DNA of 64,000 bases. It comes from Rhizobium sp. BT03 (GTDB taxonomy: Bacteria; Pseudomonadota; Alphaproteobacteria; Rhizobiales; Rhizobiaceae). Positions 45,928 through 54,950 of this stretch are shown here, piece after piece; the first letter of the stretch is position 1; the number at the start of each line of letters is the position of its first letter. The stretch covers positions 434,001-498,000 of the forward strand of contig NZ_CP125642.1 of assembly GCF_030053155.1 (NCBI RefSeq), in the 5' to 3' direction. The notes below the pieces were generated by a model. It had not been told where the DNA came from, did not search any database, and was given only the letters and a program-made list of their open reading frames with translations. The position numbers and the translations under genes are program-made.

Positions 45928-48087
45928 ATGAGCTTTTCATTTTCGGAACTCGACTTCCTCAAGCCGGAACTCGGCGCGGAGTATACGGGTTCCGGCACTC
46001 ACTTCGCCATCTTCTCGGCGCATGCCGAACAGATAGAGCTCTGCCTCTTTTCACCCGACGGAAAAAACGAGATCGCGCGGATGCCGCTGCCGAAACGCGA
46101 GGGCGACATCTGGTCGGGCTATATTGCCGGCGTCGGGCCGGGCACCGTCTACGGCTATCGCGCCCATGGTCCTTACGACCCGGGCGCCGGCCACCGTTTC
46201 AATCCGAACAAGCTTCTGCTCGACCCCTATGCCAAACAGGTGACGGGCGACCTGAAATGGGACGACGCCCTGTTCGGCTATCAGATCGGCAAAGACGACC
46301 TTTCCTTCGACGAGCGCGACAGCGCGCCCTTCATGGTCAAGGGCGTGGTGCAGGATCCGGATTTCGACTGGGCGGGTGAGGAGGCGATCCGCCGCCCCTG
46401 GCCCGACACCATTATCTATGAGGCGCATGTGCGCGGTCTGACGATGACGCATCCGAAAGTGCCCGACCGGCTGCGCGGCACCTTTCTCGGCATGTGCAGC
46501 GATCCGATCATCGACCATCTCGTCAAGCTCGGCATCTCGGCGATAGAGCTTCTGCCGATCCAGTTTTTCCTCGACGATCGTTATCTCCTGGAACAGAACC
46601 TCAGCAATTATTGGGGCTACCAGACGCTCGGTTTCTTCGCGCCGCAGGCGCGCTACATGTCCGGCGACAAGATCACCGAGATCAAGACCATGGTGCGGAA
46701 GTTCCATGCCGCCGGTATCGAGGTGATCATGGATGTGGTCTATAACCACACCGCTGAGGGCAGCGAGAAGGGGCCGACGCTGTCCTTCCGCGGCCTCGAC
46801 AATGCCAGCTACTACATCCTCTCCCCCGACGATCCCCGCCACACCTTCGATACGACGGGCACCGGCAATACGCTGAATGTCGCCCATCCGATGGTGATGC
46901 GCATGGTGCTCGACAGCCTGCGCTACTGGGTGGGAGTCATGCATATCGACGGCTTCCGCTTCGACCTCGCCAGCACGCTCGGACGGCAGGATCTGGAATT
47001 CGACCGCCAGGGCGGCTTTTTCGGCGCCATCCGGCAGGATCCGATCCTCTCCGGCGTCAAGCTGATCGCCGAACCCTGGGATATCGGCGAGGGCGGTTAT
47101 CAGGTCGGCGGTTTCCCGCATCCCTTTCGCGAGTGGAACGACAAATTCCGCGACGACGTGCGCCGTTTCTGGAAGGGCGATGGCGGCATGGTGTCGGAAC
47201 TGGCGGCCCGCGTCACCGGTTCGGCGCCGCAGTTCAACCATTCCGACCGGGGCGCCACCTCCTCGGTCAATCTTCTCTCGGCCCATGACGGTTTCACGCT
47301 GACGGATACGGTCTCCTTCGACGGCAAGCACAACGAGGCGAACGGCGAGGACAACCGCGACGGCCATTCGGACAATCATTCCGACAATATGGGCGCCGAG
47401 GGCGCGACCGATAATGCCGACATCAATGCCGCCCGGGCGCGGCGCCGGCGCAACATGGTGGCGACCCTCATGCTTTCTCAGGGCGTGCCGATGATCCTGG
47501 CCGGCGACGAACTCGGCAACAGCCAGGGCGGCAACAACAACGCCTATTGCCAGGACAACGAGATCGGCTGGACCGGCTGGGATGGGCTCGACGATCCCTT
47601 CCTCGATTTCTTCAGCCAGGCCATCGCCTTCCGCAAGGCGCATCCGGTGCTGCGGCAGGAGCGGTTCCTGACCGGGGAAGTGAGCGAAGACGGGCGCATC
47701 GAGATCGCCTGGTACAAGCCGGACGGCAGCTTCATGGACGACGGCGCCTGGAACGACGATGGATTGCAGGTGCTCGGCGTCTATCTCTCCAGGAGCGTGC
47801 ACGCCCCTGAGACCGAGACGATGGACGACCTCTTCCTCGTCTTCAATGCCGGCGGCGACTGTCAGATCCACCTGCCCGAGGTGAATGGGCTGCAGCACTG
47901 GTCACGGGTTCTCGACACCGGGACGGAGACCGACGCCTTCGCGGTGCATGAGCAGGAAAATCCGGTCATCGTCTATGCCCAGAGCGTCGCAGTCTTTGCG
48001 CCGACAGGCCAGACCCAGCCGCCGGAGGGAGCGACCAAGGCCCAGCGCCGCCGCTGGTTCCAGTTCGGGCGTCGGAGCAAGCAGTAG
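45928..48087 (+). CDS. glgX: glycogen debranching enzyme (GH13 isoamylase type)
   Basis: The 719-aa enzyme hydrolyses alpha-1,6 branches of glycogen or limit dextrins. An N-terminal CBM48-like domain (YTGSGTHFAIFSAHAEQIEL) leads to the GH13 barrel with DVVYNHTAEG, nucleophile D346 in GFRFDLAS, acid/base E382 in LIAEPWDIG and D454 in LSAHDGFTL. The tail is basic (RRRWFQFGRRSKQ). It is not in a glycogen cluster here. Instead topoisomerase IB starts 5 bp downstream. Confidence 0.93.
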   Translation: MSFSFSELDFLKPELGAEYTGSGTHFAIFSAHAEQIELCLFSPDGKNEIARMPLPKREGDIWSGYIAGVGPGTVYGYRAHGPYDPGAGHRFNPNKLLLDPYAKQVTGDLKWDDALFGYQIGKDDLSFDERDSAPFMVKGVVQDPDFDWAGEEAIRRPWPDTIIYEAHVRGLTMTHPKVPDRLRGTFLGMCSDPIIDHLVKLGISAIELLPIQFFLDDRYLLEQNLSNYWGYQTLGFFAPQARYMSGDKITEIKTMVRKFHAAGIEVIMDVVYNHTAEGSEKGPTLSFRGLDNASYYILSPDDPRHTFDTTGTGNTLNVAHPMVMRMVLDSLRYWVGVMHIDGFRFDLASTLGRQDLEFDRQGGFFGAIRQDPILSGVKLIAEPWDIGEGGYQVGGFPHPFREWNDKFRDDVRRFWKGDGGMVSELAARVTGSAPQFNHSDRGATSSVNLLSAHDGFTLTDTVSFDGKHNEANGEDNRDGHSDNHSDNMGAEGATDNADINAARARRRRNMVATLMLSQGVPMILAGDELGNSQGGNNNAYCQDNEIGWTGWDGLDDPFLDFFSQAIAFRKAHPVLRQERFLTGEVSEDGRIEIAWYKPDGSFMDDGAWNDDGLQVLGVYLSRSVHAPETETMDDLFLVFNAGGDCQIHLPEVNGLQHWSRVLDTGTETDAFAVHEQENPVIVYAQSVAVFAPTGQTQPPEGATKAQRRRWFQFGRRSKQ

Positions 48088-48092
48088 AAAAG

Positions 48093-49100
48093 ATGAATGC
48101 CGAAGCCATCACCGAACTTGGTCTCGTCTATGTCAGCGATGCCGAACCCGGCATCCGCAGGCGAAGGAAGGGCAAGGGCTTCAGCTATGTCATGCCCGAC
48201 GGCAGGACGCTTGCCGATGAATTGCAGCGGGCGCGCATCGGCGCGCTCGGCCTGCCGCCGGCCTATGAGAATGTCTGGATCTGCCTTTACGACAACGGCC
48301 ATCTGCAGGCGACCGGCATCGATGCGCGCGGGCGCAAGCAGTACCGCTATCACAAGGACTGGCAATCCTTCCGCAGCGCGGGAAAATTCCATCAGCTGAT
48401 CGAGTTCGGCCGGGCGCTGCCGAGGATACGCCGCACCGTGCTGCGCCATCTCGACACCGGCACCGAGGATGTCAACGGCGTGCTGGCCGCCTTGACGACG
48501 CTGCTCGACGAGGCGCATTTGCGCGTCGGCAACCAGGCCTATGTCCGCGAGAACGATACCTATGGCGCAACGACGCTGCTCAAGCGGCACCTGAAGATCG
48601 TCGACGGGCAGATCGAGCTGAAATTCCGCGCCAAGGGCGGCAAACGCGTCCAGCGCAGCCTCAAACATCCCAGGCTGCAGAAGATCCTTGAGGAAATCGC
48701 CGATCTGCCCGGCCGCCAGCTCTTCGTCTGGAAGGATGAAAACGGGGCGCTGAAGCCGATCGATTCCGGTCGGTTGAACGCCTATCTGGCCGATATATCG
48801 GGCATTCCCATCTCAGCAAAGACCTTCCGCACCTGGGCAGGTTCGCTGGCGGCTTTCAGCGCGGCGCGCGAGACGATTGCCGGCGGCGGCCGGCCGACGG
48901 TCAAGCAGATGTCGGAGGCCTCGGCCGAGGCGCTGCACAACACACCGGCGATCTCGCGTTCGAGCTATATCCATCCGGCAATCATCGCGCTCGCCGGCAA
49001 CGATCATCCGGTGATCGAGAGCGTTAGCGAACCGCTGCGGGGCTTGCGGGCCGAGGAAAACAGGCTACTTGATTTCCTCACACGCGAGATCGAGGAATGA
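48093..49100 (+). CDS. DNA topoisomerase IB
   Basis: The 335-aa poxvirus/eukaryote-like type IB topoisomerase relaxes supercoils through a 3'-phosphotyrosine. Active-site Tyr is Y292 in SRSSYIHPAI. RVGNQAYVRENDTYGATTL and KTFRTWAGSLAAF supply the catalytic Arg, and GGKRVQRSL a Lys. The start is 5 bp after glgX and the stop overlaps the polymerase gene by 4 bp, so the three are probably co-translated. Bacterial members are scattered and often thought to have been acquired laterally. Confidence 0.93.
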   Translation: MNAEAITELGLVYVSDAEPGIRRRRKGKGFSYVMPDGRTLADELQRARIGALGLPPAYENVWICLYDNGHLQATGIDARGRKQYRYHKDWQSFRSAGKFHQLIEFGRALPRIRRTVLRHLDTGTEDVNGVLAALTTLLDEAHLRVGNQAYVRENDTYGATTLLKRHLKIVDGQIELKFRAKGGKRVQRSLKHPRLQKILEEIADLPGRQLFVWKDENGALKPIDSGRLNAYLADISGIPISAKTFRTWAGSLAAFSAARETIAGGGRPTVKQMSEASAEALHNTPAISRSSYIHPAIIALAGNDHPVIESVSEPLRGLRAEENRLLDFLTREIEE

Positions 49101-49975
49101 GCCCAAACAATCCGCCGAAATCAGATGTCGTCCTGACCCATCCCGACCGGCTGTACTGGCCGGACGAGGGCGTGAGCAAGCAGGGGCTGGCGGATTATTA
49201 TGCGGCGGTCTGGGCTTTTATCGCGCCTTATCTCATCAACCGGCCCTTGGCGCTGCTGCGCCTGCCGGACGGGATAAAGGGCCGCCAGCGATTTTTCCAG
49301 AAACATGCCTGGAAGGGCATGAATGCCCATATCGGGGAGATCGCCGATCCCGAGGAAACGGACGGCGAAAAGCTGCTGCGCATTGGCGATTTCGACGGTC
49401 TTATGGCGCTGGTGCAATCGGCGGTGCTCGAGATCCATCCCTGGGGCACGACGACCGACCATTGGGAAAGACCGGATATGATCACCATGGACCTCGATCC
49501 GGGCGAGGACGTCGCCTGGAGCGCGGTGATTTCAGCAGCGCTCGACGTGAAGGCGCGGCTCGAAGCCCGCGGCCTTGCCGCCTTCGTCAAGACGTCGGGC
49601 GGCAAGGGGCTGCATGTGGTGGCGCCGCTTGCGCCGAAGGCCGGCTGGGCCGAGGTAAAGGATTTCGCCCATTCCCTTGCCGAAAGCATGTCGGTCGAGG
49701 CGCCGGAAAAATATCTCTCAACCGCGACGAAGGCCAAACGCAGCGGCCATATCTACATCGACTATCTCCGCAACGGCCGCGGCAATACGGCGGTCGCGGC
49801 CTATTCGACGCGGGCGCGACCGGGTGCGCCGGTTTCGATGCCGCTCGATTGGTCTGAATTGAATGAGGTCAGCGGCCCGGCCGCCTTCACGCTCGCCAAT
49901 GTGCCGCAGCGATTGACGGTCCGACCGAGCGACCCATGGGGCGATTTCTTCGACGCGGCCGTGCCGCTGCAATAA
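49097..49975 (+). CDS. stand-alone LigD-type polymerase/primase domain protein
   Basis: The 292-aa protein is an archaeo-eukaryotic primase-like LigD polymerase domain. The metal site is MDLDPGED, with FVKTSGGKGLHVV and YIDYLRNGRGNTAVAAYSTRARPG as family motifs. It has no ligase or phosphoesterase domain, unlike full LigD. It probably adds nucleotides during end joining or gap repair, with a ligase and Ku encoded elsewhere. The ATG overlaps the topoisomerase stop, which argues for a shared DNA-maintenance role. Confidence 0.92.
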   Translation: MSPNNPPKSDVVLTHPDRLYWPDEGVSKQGLADYYAAVWAFIAPYLINRPLALLRLPDGIKGRQRFFQKHAWKGMNAHIGEIADPEETDGEKLLRIGDFDGLMALVQSAVLEIHPWGTTTDHWERPDMITMDLDPGEDVAWSAVISAALDVKARLEARGLAAFVKTSGGKGLHVVAPLAPKAGWAEVKDFAHSLAESMSVEAPEKYLSTATKAKRSGHIYIDYLRNGRGNTAVAAYSTRARPGAPVSMPLDWSELNEVSGPAAFTLANVPQRLTVRPSDPWGDFFDAAVPLQ

Positions 49976-49987
49976 CCGGCGCTTCCC

Positions 49988-50713
49988 TCACGCCGCGCTG
50001 TCGAGCTCGGGATAATGCCGGAAAATCCCGTCCTCGTTGAAGGCGAGGCGGCGAGAGGAGGCGAGATAGCGGGCAATGTTCGGACGCTTCCCCACCCGAT
50101 CATGCAGGGCGAGCAATACCGGATATTCCGCCTTGCGCTTCGCCATGGCGTTCGGAAAGGCATAGGTCAGCCCCTCGACCACCTGGAAGAGCGACAGGTC
50201 GACATAGCTGAGCGCATCTCCCACAATATGGTCGGCGCCCGCAGGATTCTGCCGCAGCACACGCTCGAAATAACCGAGAAATTTCGGAATGCGCTCGCGG
50301 ATGAAGGCGGCGGAGCGGGCTTTCGCTTCCGGCTTCTGGTCCTCGTAATAAAGCGATGTGTCGATCGGATGATGCGTATCATGCACTTCGGCGACGAAAT
50401 CGGTAACGGTCAGCTGCAGGCCGTTGGCGACATGGCGAAGGCCTTCATCTTCAGGCGCAAGGCCGAGCTTCGGGCCGAGATAAAACAGAATGTTGGCGAC
50501 ATGCGGGATAATGAGGTCGCCGTCCTTCAGGAAGGGCGGGGCGAAGGGAATATGCGGTTCGCTGTCGCTCTTCATCAGCGCGAACATGGTGTCTGTCCCC
50601 CGGCCGAGCTCACGGGTGACGTCGACATAATCGGCGCCGGCTTCCTCAAGCGCCAGCCGCACGAATTCGCCGCGGCCCTGAATGCCGTCCCAATAATAAA
50701 GCTCGTATGCCAT
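49988..50713 (-). CDS. glutathione S-transferase family protein
   Basis: The 241-aa protein has an N-terminal thioredoxin-like domain (YELYYWDGIQGRGEFVRLALEE, with the proline turn at PFAPPFLKDGD) and an all-alpha C-terminal domain (ADHIVGDALSYVDLSLFQVVEG). This pattern is close to eukaryotic-style GSTs with a Tyr near the N-terminus. The substrate is unknown. It converges on the LigD-polymerase gene with only 12 bp between stops. Confidence 0.9.
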   Translation of the reverse strand: MAYELYYWDGIQGRGEFVRLALEEAGADYVDVTRELGRGTDTMFALMKSDSEPHIPFAPPFLKDGDLIIPHVANILFYLGPKLGLAPEDEGLRHVANGLQLTVTDFVAEVHDTHHPIDTSLYYEDQKPEAKARSAAFIRERIPKFLGYFERVLRQNPAGADHIVGDALSYVDLSLFQVVEGLTYAFPNAMAKRKAEYPVLLALHDRVGKRPNIARYLASSRRLAFNEDGIFRHYPELDSAA

Positions 50714-50821
50714 ATCCGCTCAATCCTTCGGTTGACGACAGAAGTCTTTTCGCAGGTCGTTCCTGGCTTTTTCAAGGGTGCCGCGCCAATCAGTGCTGCC
50801 CGGCGGCGGCCGCCCTGCGTG

Positions 50822-50998
50822 CTATTGTTTCCGATAGAGTTTTTGCGATGCGGCGAAGGCGCGGCCGATGTCGAATAAGGGTGGCTGCACTGGCGCGCGG
50901 GGATCGCGGAAAACCAGCCCGACGAGATTGTCGACGACGAGGATGAAGCCGAGCGCGAGGCCGAGATAGAGCAGTGCGGCGATGGCGAGGAGCGACAT
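50822..50998 (-). CDS. small single-span membrane protein, 58 aa
   Basis: The product begins MSLLAIAALLYLGLALGFIL, one membrane helix, followed by VVDNLVGLVFRDPRAPVQPP and a basic tail ending KLYRKQ. ATG 50998 has AGGGG seven bases upstream; ATG 51004 (two residues longer) is an alternative. A 25-codon frame with its own ribosome-binding site ends 10 bp before it, so the two may be coupled. No family is recognised. Confidence 0.6.
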   Translation of the reverse strand: MSLLAIAALLYLGLALGFILVVDNLVGLVFRDPRAPVQPPLFDIGRAFAASQKLYRKQ

Positions 50999-51008
50999 CT
51001 CCATTCCC

Positions 51009-51086
51009 CTAGACGATCGCGGCCGAAGCGCGGCCGCCGGCTGCGGTGAGCGGGACGGAAAGGATATCGGCATGGTCGTCGTTCAT
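51009..51086 (-). CDS. possible 25-aa peptide upstream of the small membrane protein
   Basis: ATG 51086 follows GGGGAAG at five-base spacing and opens MNDDHADILSVPLTAAGGRA, ending SAAIV and TAG 10 bp before the next start. It could be a leader peptide or a microprotein. A frame extending upstream to 51212 exists but has no better start. The rest of the 326-bp gap up to 51330 holds only the hairpin at 51278-51302. Confidence 0.4.
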   Translation of the reverse strand: MNDDHADILSVPLTAAGGRASAAIV

Positions 51087-51277
51087 GGCAACTTCCCCGG
51101 TTTCGCCATAAACAGCCAATGCGTGTTCTTGTTCCCGGTTATCGGGCGAGGGCTCAACTTTTCTGGGAAGCCTCAAAGCGTGCAGCGTCATCCGGCCTCT
51201 GTTCACCCCCACGTGGAAGCCCGTCCTCCGGAAATTCGATAATGCACAACTAATTCAAGCTTATGACAAAAACCATC

Positions 51278-51302
51278 AAAGGGCGCCGCGACGACGCCCT
51301 TT
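51278..51302. terminator. intrinsic terminator after the DUF2934 gene
   Basis: AAAGGGCG (51278-51285) pairs with CGCCCTTT (51295-51302) and runs into a T tract on the plus strand (to 51306). On the minus strand the stem is followed by TTTGATGGTTTTT, so it can stop transcription from the DUF2934 side too. Confidence 0.75.
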
Positions 51303-51330
51303 TTTTGATCCAGCTGCTTGAATTCGGTAT

Positions 51331-51585
51331 TCAGAGTGCCGTCTTGCGGCTCGCCGTCCGTTTCGGCGCCGGGGTCACGACGCCGTTCGTCTTGCTGCCC
51401 GCGACGCTGCGCTTGGCCTTGGGTTTGACTTCCTTGCCGTCGGATGAGGCAGCGGAGCCCTCGAGCGCTTCGCGCTCGTGTCGTGCCTGTTCCCAATGGA
51501 TGGATTCTCGCCCTGTCGGATAGCCCTCTTCTTCCCAGAGGGCGTATGCACGTTTTTTGATCCACTCATCCCGAGTTTCTGCCAT
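51331..51585 (-). CDS. DUF2934 protein
   Basis: The 84-aa protein has the DUF2934 motif REWIxxRAYxLWEEEGxPxGR...HWEQA, here RDEWIKKRAYALWEEEGYP followed by HWEQARHE. A Lys/Ser/Thr-rich tail follows (KPKAKRSVAGS), as is common in rhizobial members. It is soluble with no signal. The role is unknown. A terminator follows the stop. Confidence 0.85.
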   Translation of the reverse strand: MAETRDEWIKKRAYALWEEEGYPTGRESIHWEQARHEREALEGSAASSDGKEVKPKAKRSVAGSKTNGVVTPAPKRTASRKTAL

Positions 51586-51730
51586 CGCTGATCTCCAGTC
51601 ACATGATGCCGTCGTTCGAACGCGATACTGCCGGGATGGTTCCAGAGGAGGGGAACTCTTTCAAGAAAAATCGCGCTGCAACCGCAAATATTTCGCGTTG
51701 CAGCATATCAGGGTTGAGAATCGGCATTCA

Positions 51731-52384
51731 TCACGGCCGAAACACGGCGGCCTTGTGCAGATCTGAGACGAAATCCAGCCGCAGCCGGTGTTGCTCCGCC
51801 TCGTCGCGGATGCGCAGGAGATAGGATGGGTGGATGGTGACGAGGACAGGCGGATGGTTTGCCGGATGCAGGATATGGCCGCGCTCCGGCGTCAGCTTCG
51901 CCTTTGGCCCGAGCAGCGCATAAAGCGCGCTTGCGCCAAGGGTGACGACGAGTTTCGGCTGCAGGATAGTCAGCTCCGCGCCGAGCCACCAGGCGCAACG
52001 CCGGATCTCGCCGGCATTGGGTTTGGCATGCAGCCGCCGTTTGCCGCGCGGCGTGAACTTGAAGTGCTTGACGGCATTGGTCACATAACAGCGCCGGCGG
52101 TCGAGCCCGGCCTCTTCAAGGCAGCGATCGAGCAGCCGGCCTGCCGGACCGACAAACGGCCTGCCGGTCACATCCTCCTGATCGCCCGGCTGTTCGCCGA
52201 CGAGGACGATCTCGGTTGTCCCAGGCCCTTCGCCGAAGACGATCTGCGTGGCATTCCTATAGAGGTCACAGCGGGTGCAGCTTTCGGCCTGATGCCTGAG
52301 TTCGCCGACGCTTTCCGCATCCGCGACTTCGAGCGCCAGGGCGGGACCGACGCTTGCGGCGATGTTCATGATCGCGATCCTCAT
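51731..52384 (-). CDS. UdgX-type uracil-DNA glycosylase
   Basis: The UDG-fold, Fe-S-type enzyme has motif A VLVGEQPGDQED (63-71) and the loop KRRLH ending at H119, the UdgX signature. In mycobacterial UdgX the His of KRRIH attacks the abasic sugar and leaves the protein covalently bound to DNA. CTRCD and later Cys residues fit the iron-sulfur site. ATG 52384 starts at MRIAIMNIAASVG; ATG 52369 with GAGGA upstream is possible, and longer frames lack support. It is divergent from cardiolipin synthase. Confidence 0.9.
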   Translation of the reverse strand: MRIAIMNIAASVGPALALEVADAESVGELRHQAESCTRCDLYRNATQIVFGEGPGTTEIVLVGEQPGDQEDVTGRPFVGPAGRLLDRCLEEAGLDRRRCYVTNAVKHFKFTPRGKRRLHAKPNAGEIRRCAWWLGAELTILQPKLVVTLGASALYALLGPKAKLTPERGHILHPANHPPVLVTIHPSYLLRIRDEAEQHRLRLDFVSDLHKAAVFRP

Positions 52385-52534
52385 CTCTTCGGGATCAATC
52401 CTTGCGCGCCGGGATTGTTCCTGCAGTGAAACGGGCGGCCGAGGCCGGCAAAATGACCACGGCGAAAAATTTCGCGTCATGGGAGAGAGCAGGCGCGATT
52501 GAACGCTGCCATTTCGCGGCTATATTTGCCAGCG

Positions 52535-53998
52535 ATGTTCTATCTCCTGTCGACCTACTGGCCGCATATCCTCTTTGTCGTTTCGATCGCCATGGGGGCC
52601 GCGGCGGCGATCCATGCCGCCATGACCAAGGAGGAGGTGCGTGCGGCGATCGGCTGGGTCGGCGTCATCATCCTGTCGCCGATCATCGGTGCGGTGCTCT
52701 ATGCGATCGCCGGCATCAACCGCATTCGCCGCAAATCGCTGAGCATCCGCCGCGATGCGCTGCTGCCGGCGGCCGAGATCGACGAGCTGGAGACGTTCGA
52801 CGCCGAGGCCGAGACCGTCATCAGCCAGTTCGGCCGCCGCTTTGCGGCGCTGCAGACGCTCGGCGACCGGGTGACGCGCAATCCGCTGACCTCGGGCAAT
52901 ACGATCGACGTGCTGGAGACCGGCGACGAAGCCTATGCGGCGATGAAATCCATCATCGACGAGGCGGCGCGCAGCATCCTGCTCGAAACCTATATTTTCG
53001 ACCGCGACGCGATCGGGCTGCGCATCGCCGATGCGCTGATTGCGGCGGCCAAGCGCGGCGTCGAGGTCCGGGTGCTGATAGATGCGGTCGGCGCGCGCTA
53101 TTCGGTGCCGAGCATTCTCGGCCATCTCAAGGAGGGCGGCGTCACAGTCGCCGTCTTCAACGGCAACGTCATCATGGGCTTGCGGCTGCCCTATGCCAAT
53201 CTGCGCACCCACCGCAAGATCCTGATCGTCGACGGAAAGATCGCGCTGACGGGCGGCATGAACATCCGTGCGGGTTTCAGCGAGGAGGCGACGGGCGAGA
53301 GCTTTGCTCACGATACGCATTTCAGCGTCACCGGGCCGGTCGTTGCCGACCTCTTCGACCTTGCCGCCGAAGACTGGCGCTTCTCCACGCAGGAGCTGTT
53401 GAATGGGGAGGCCTGGCGCATCGAACCGCCGCAGCGCAGCCCCGGCGATCCCATCCTGATGCGCGTCGTCGCCTCCGGGCCGGACCGCAGCGTCGAGACC
53501 AACCACAAGATGCTGATGGGCGCCTTTTCCGTGGCGCGCCAATCGATCCGCATCATGTCGCCCTATTTCCTGCCGGACCGCGAATTGATCAGCGCCCTGG
53601 TGACGGCGGCGCGGCGCGGCGTTGAAGTCGATATCATCGTTCCCGCGGTCAACAATCTCGTGCTGGTCGACCGGGCGATGACCGCGCAATTCGACCAGAT
53701 CCTCAAAGGTTACTGCCGCATCTGGCGCTCGACCGGCAGCTTCAGCCATTCGAAGCTTTTGACGATCGACGGCACCTGGGCCTATGTCGGCTCCTCCAAT
53801 CTCGACCCGCGCTCGCTGCGCCTGAATTTCGAGGTCGATCTCGAAGTCCTGAACGAGGGTTTTGCCGGTGAGATCGACGAGCATATCGAGGAAACCCTGA
53901 AATCGGCAACGCCGGTGACGCTCGACGGCTTGCGCGCGCGGCCCTTCCCGGTGCGGCTGCTCGAAAAGGTCTTGTGGCTGGGTTCGCCCTATCTGTGA
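52535..53998 (+). CDS. cls: cardiolipin synthase
   Basis: The 487-aa phospholipase D-family enzyme condenses phosphatidylglycerol to cardiolipin. Two N-terminal helices (YWPHILFVVSIAMGAAAAIH and AIGWVGVIILSPIIGAVLY) anchor it. The two HKD motifs are HRKILIVD (H226) and HSKLLTID (H405). A TTG at 52499 would add 12 residues; ATG 52535 is preferred because it begins just before the first helix. An EEP-family gene follows on the same strand after 93 bp. Confidence 0.92.
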   Translation: MFYLLSTYWPHILFVVSIAMGAAAAIHAAMTKEEVRAAIGWVGVIILSPIIGAVLYAIAGINRIRRKSLSIRRDALLPAAEIDELETFDAEAETVISQFGRRFAALQTLGDRVTRNPLTSGNTIDVLETGDEAYAAMKSIIDEAARSILLETYIFDRDAIGLRIADALIAAAKRGVEVRVLIDAVGARYSVPSILGHLKEGGVTVAVFNGNVIMGLRLPYANLRTHRKILIVDGKIALTGGMNIRAGFSEEATGESFAHDTHFSVTGPVVADLFDLAAEDWRFSTQELLNGEAWRIEPPQRSPGDPILMRVVASGPDRSVETNHKMLMGAFSVARQSIRIMSPYFLPDRELISALVTAARRGVEVDIIVPAVNNLVLVDRAMTAQFDQILKGYCRIWRSTGSFSHSKLLTIDGTWAYVGSSNLDPRSLRLNFEVDLEVLNEGFAGEIDEHIEETLKSATPVTLDGLRARPFPVRLLEKVLWLGSPYL

Positions 53999-54091
53999 AG
54001 GATTATTTGCGGTCGGACATGGCAAGTTCCGCTGGCCCTCCTATACTGCCGGGAGAAGGCTTTTTGATCAACGGAACGACTGCGCTTTCCG

Positions 54092-54907
54092 ATGCACGCT
54101 AGAAAAGACAATCTTCCCGCCAGCATTCTCGCTTCGATCCGGAGCCGGAAGAAGCGGCTCGACGCGGCCAATATGGAGACAGGGCCGCGCAGCGCCGGGA
54201 CGCTGATTGCTTCCTACAACGTGCACAAATGCGTCGGCACCGACCGCCGCTTCGATCCGGAGCGCACCAGCCGGGTGATCCATGAAATCGGCGCCGACGT
54301 CATCGCGCTGCAGGAGGCCGATACACGCTTCGGCGAGCGCACCGGCATTCTCGATCTCGGCCGGCTGGAGCGGGAAACCGGGCTGATCCCGGTGCCGGTC
54401 GCCGGCATGGCCAAGGCGCATGGCTGGCACGGCAATGTCGTGCTCTTCAAGAAGGGGCTGGTGCATGACGTGCACCAGGTCAAGCTGCCGGGCCTGGAGC
54501 CGCGCGGCGCCCTCGTTGCCGAGATCGAGCTCGAACAGGGCGGCGTGCTGCGCATCATTGCCGCGCATTTCGGCCTGCTGCGCCACAACAGAGCTCAGCA
54601 GGCCCGCATGCTCGTCGAACTCATCAATGACCGCAAGGAAATGCCGACCATCCTGCTCGGCGACCTCAACGAATGGCGGCTCGGCGACCGCTCCTCGCTC
54701 AACACCTTCCAATCCGCCTTCGGCCCGCTGCCACCCGCCGTCCCCAGCTTCCCCGCCGGCCTGCCGCTGCTGGCCCTCGACCGCATCATCGCCAACCGCA
54801 AGGGGATCATCTCGGAGGTGGAGGCGCACGATACGCCGCTCGCCCGCATCGCCTCGGATCATCTGCCGATCAAGGCGCTTGTCGATCTGGGGCCGGCGGC
54901 CGCGTAG
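54092..54907 (+). CDS. endonuclease/exonuclease/phosphatase (EEP) family protein
   Basis: The 271-aa protein has an EEP fold: ASYNVHKCVG, VIALQEADTRFG with the metal-binding Glu, AKAHGWHGNVVLF, LLGDLNEW and the terminal SDHLPIKA. It could hydrolyse phosphodiesters of nucleic acid or of phospholipid head groups. Its placement after cardiolipin synthase favours a membrane-lipid link, which is inference. There is no signal peptide. Confidence 0.88.
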   Translation: MHARKDNLPASILASIRSRKKRLDAANMETGPRSAGTLIASYNVHKCVGTDRRFDPERTSRVIHEIGADVIALQEADTRFGERTGILDLGRLERETGLIPVPVAGMAKAHGWHGNVVLFKKGLVHDVHQVKLPGLEPRGALVAEIELEQGGVLRIIAAHFGLLRHNRAQQARMLVELINDRKEMPTILLGDLNEWRLGDRSSLNTFQSAFGPLPPAVPSFPAGLPLLALDRIIANRKGIISEVEAHDTPLARIASDHLPIKALVDLGPAAA

Positions 54908-54950
54908 AGCCCGACAGGGCCGGCGCAGCGGCGAGTTTGTCGAGCATCGC

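Noticed and set aside
46051..47898. A 615-codon minus-strand frame
   Set aside because: Shadow of glgX, which has all GH13 catalytic residues.
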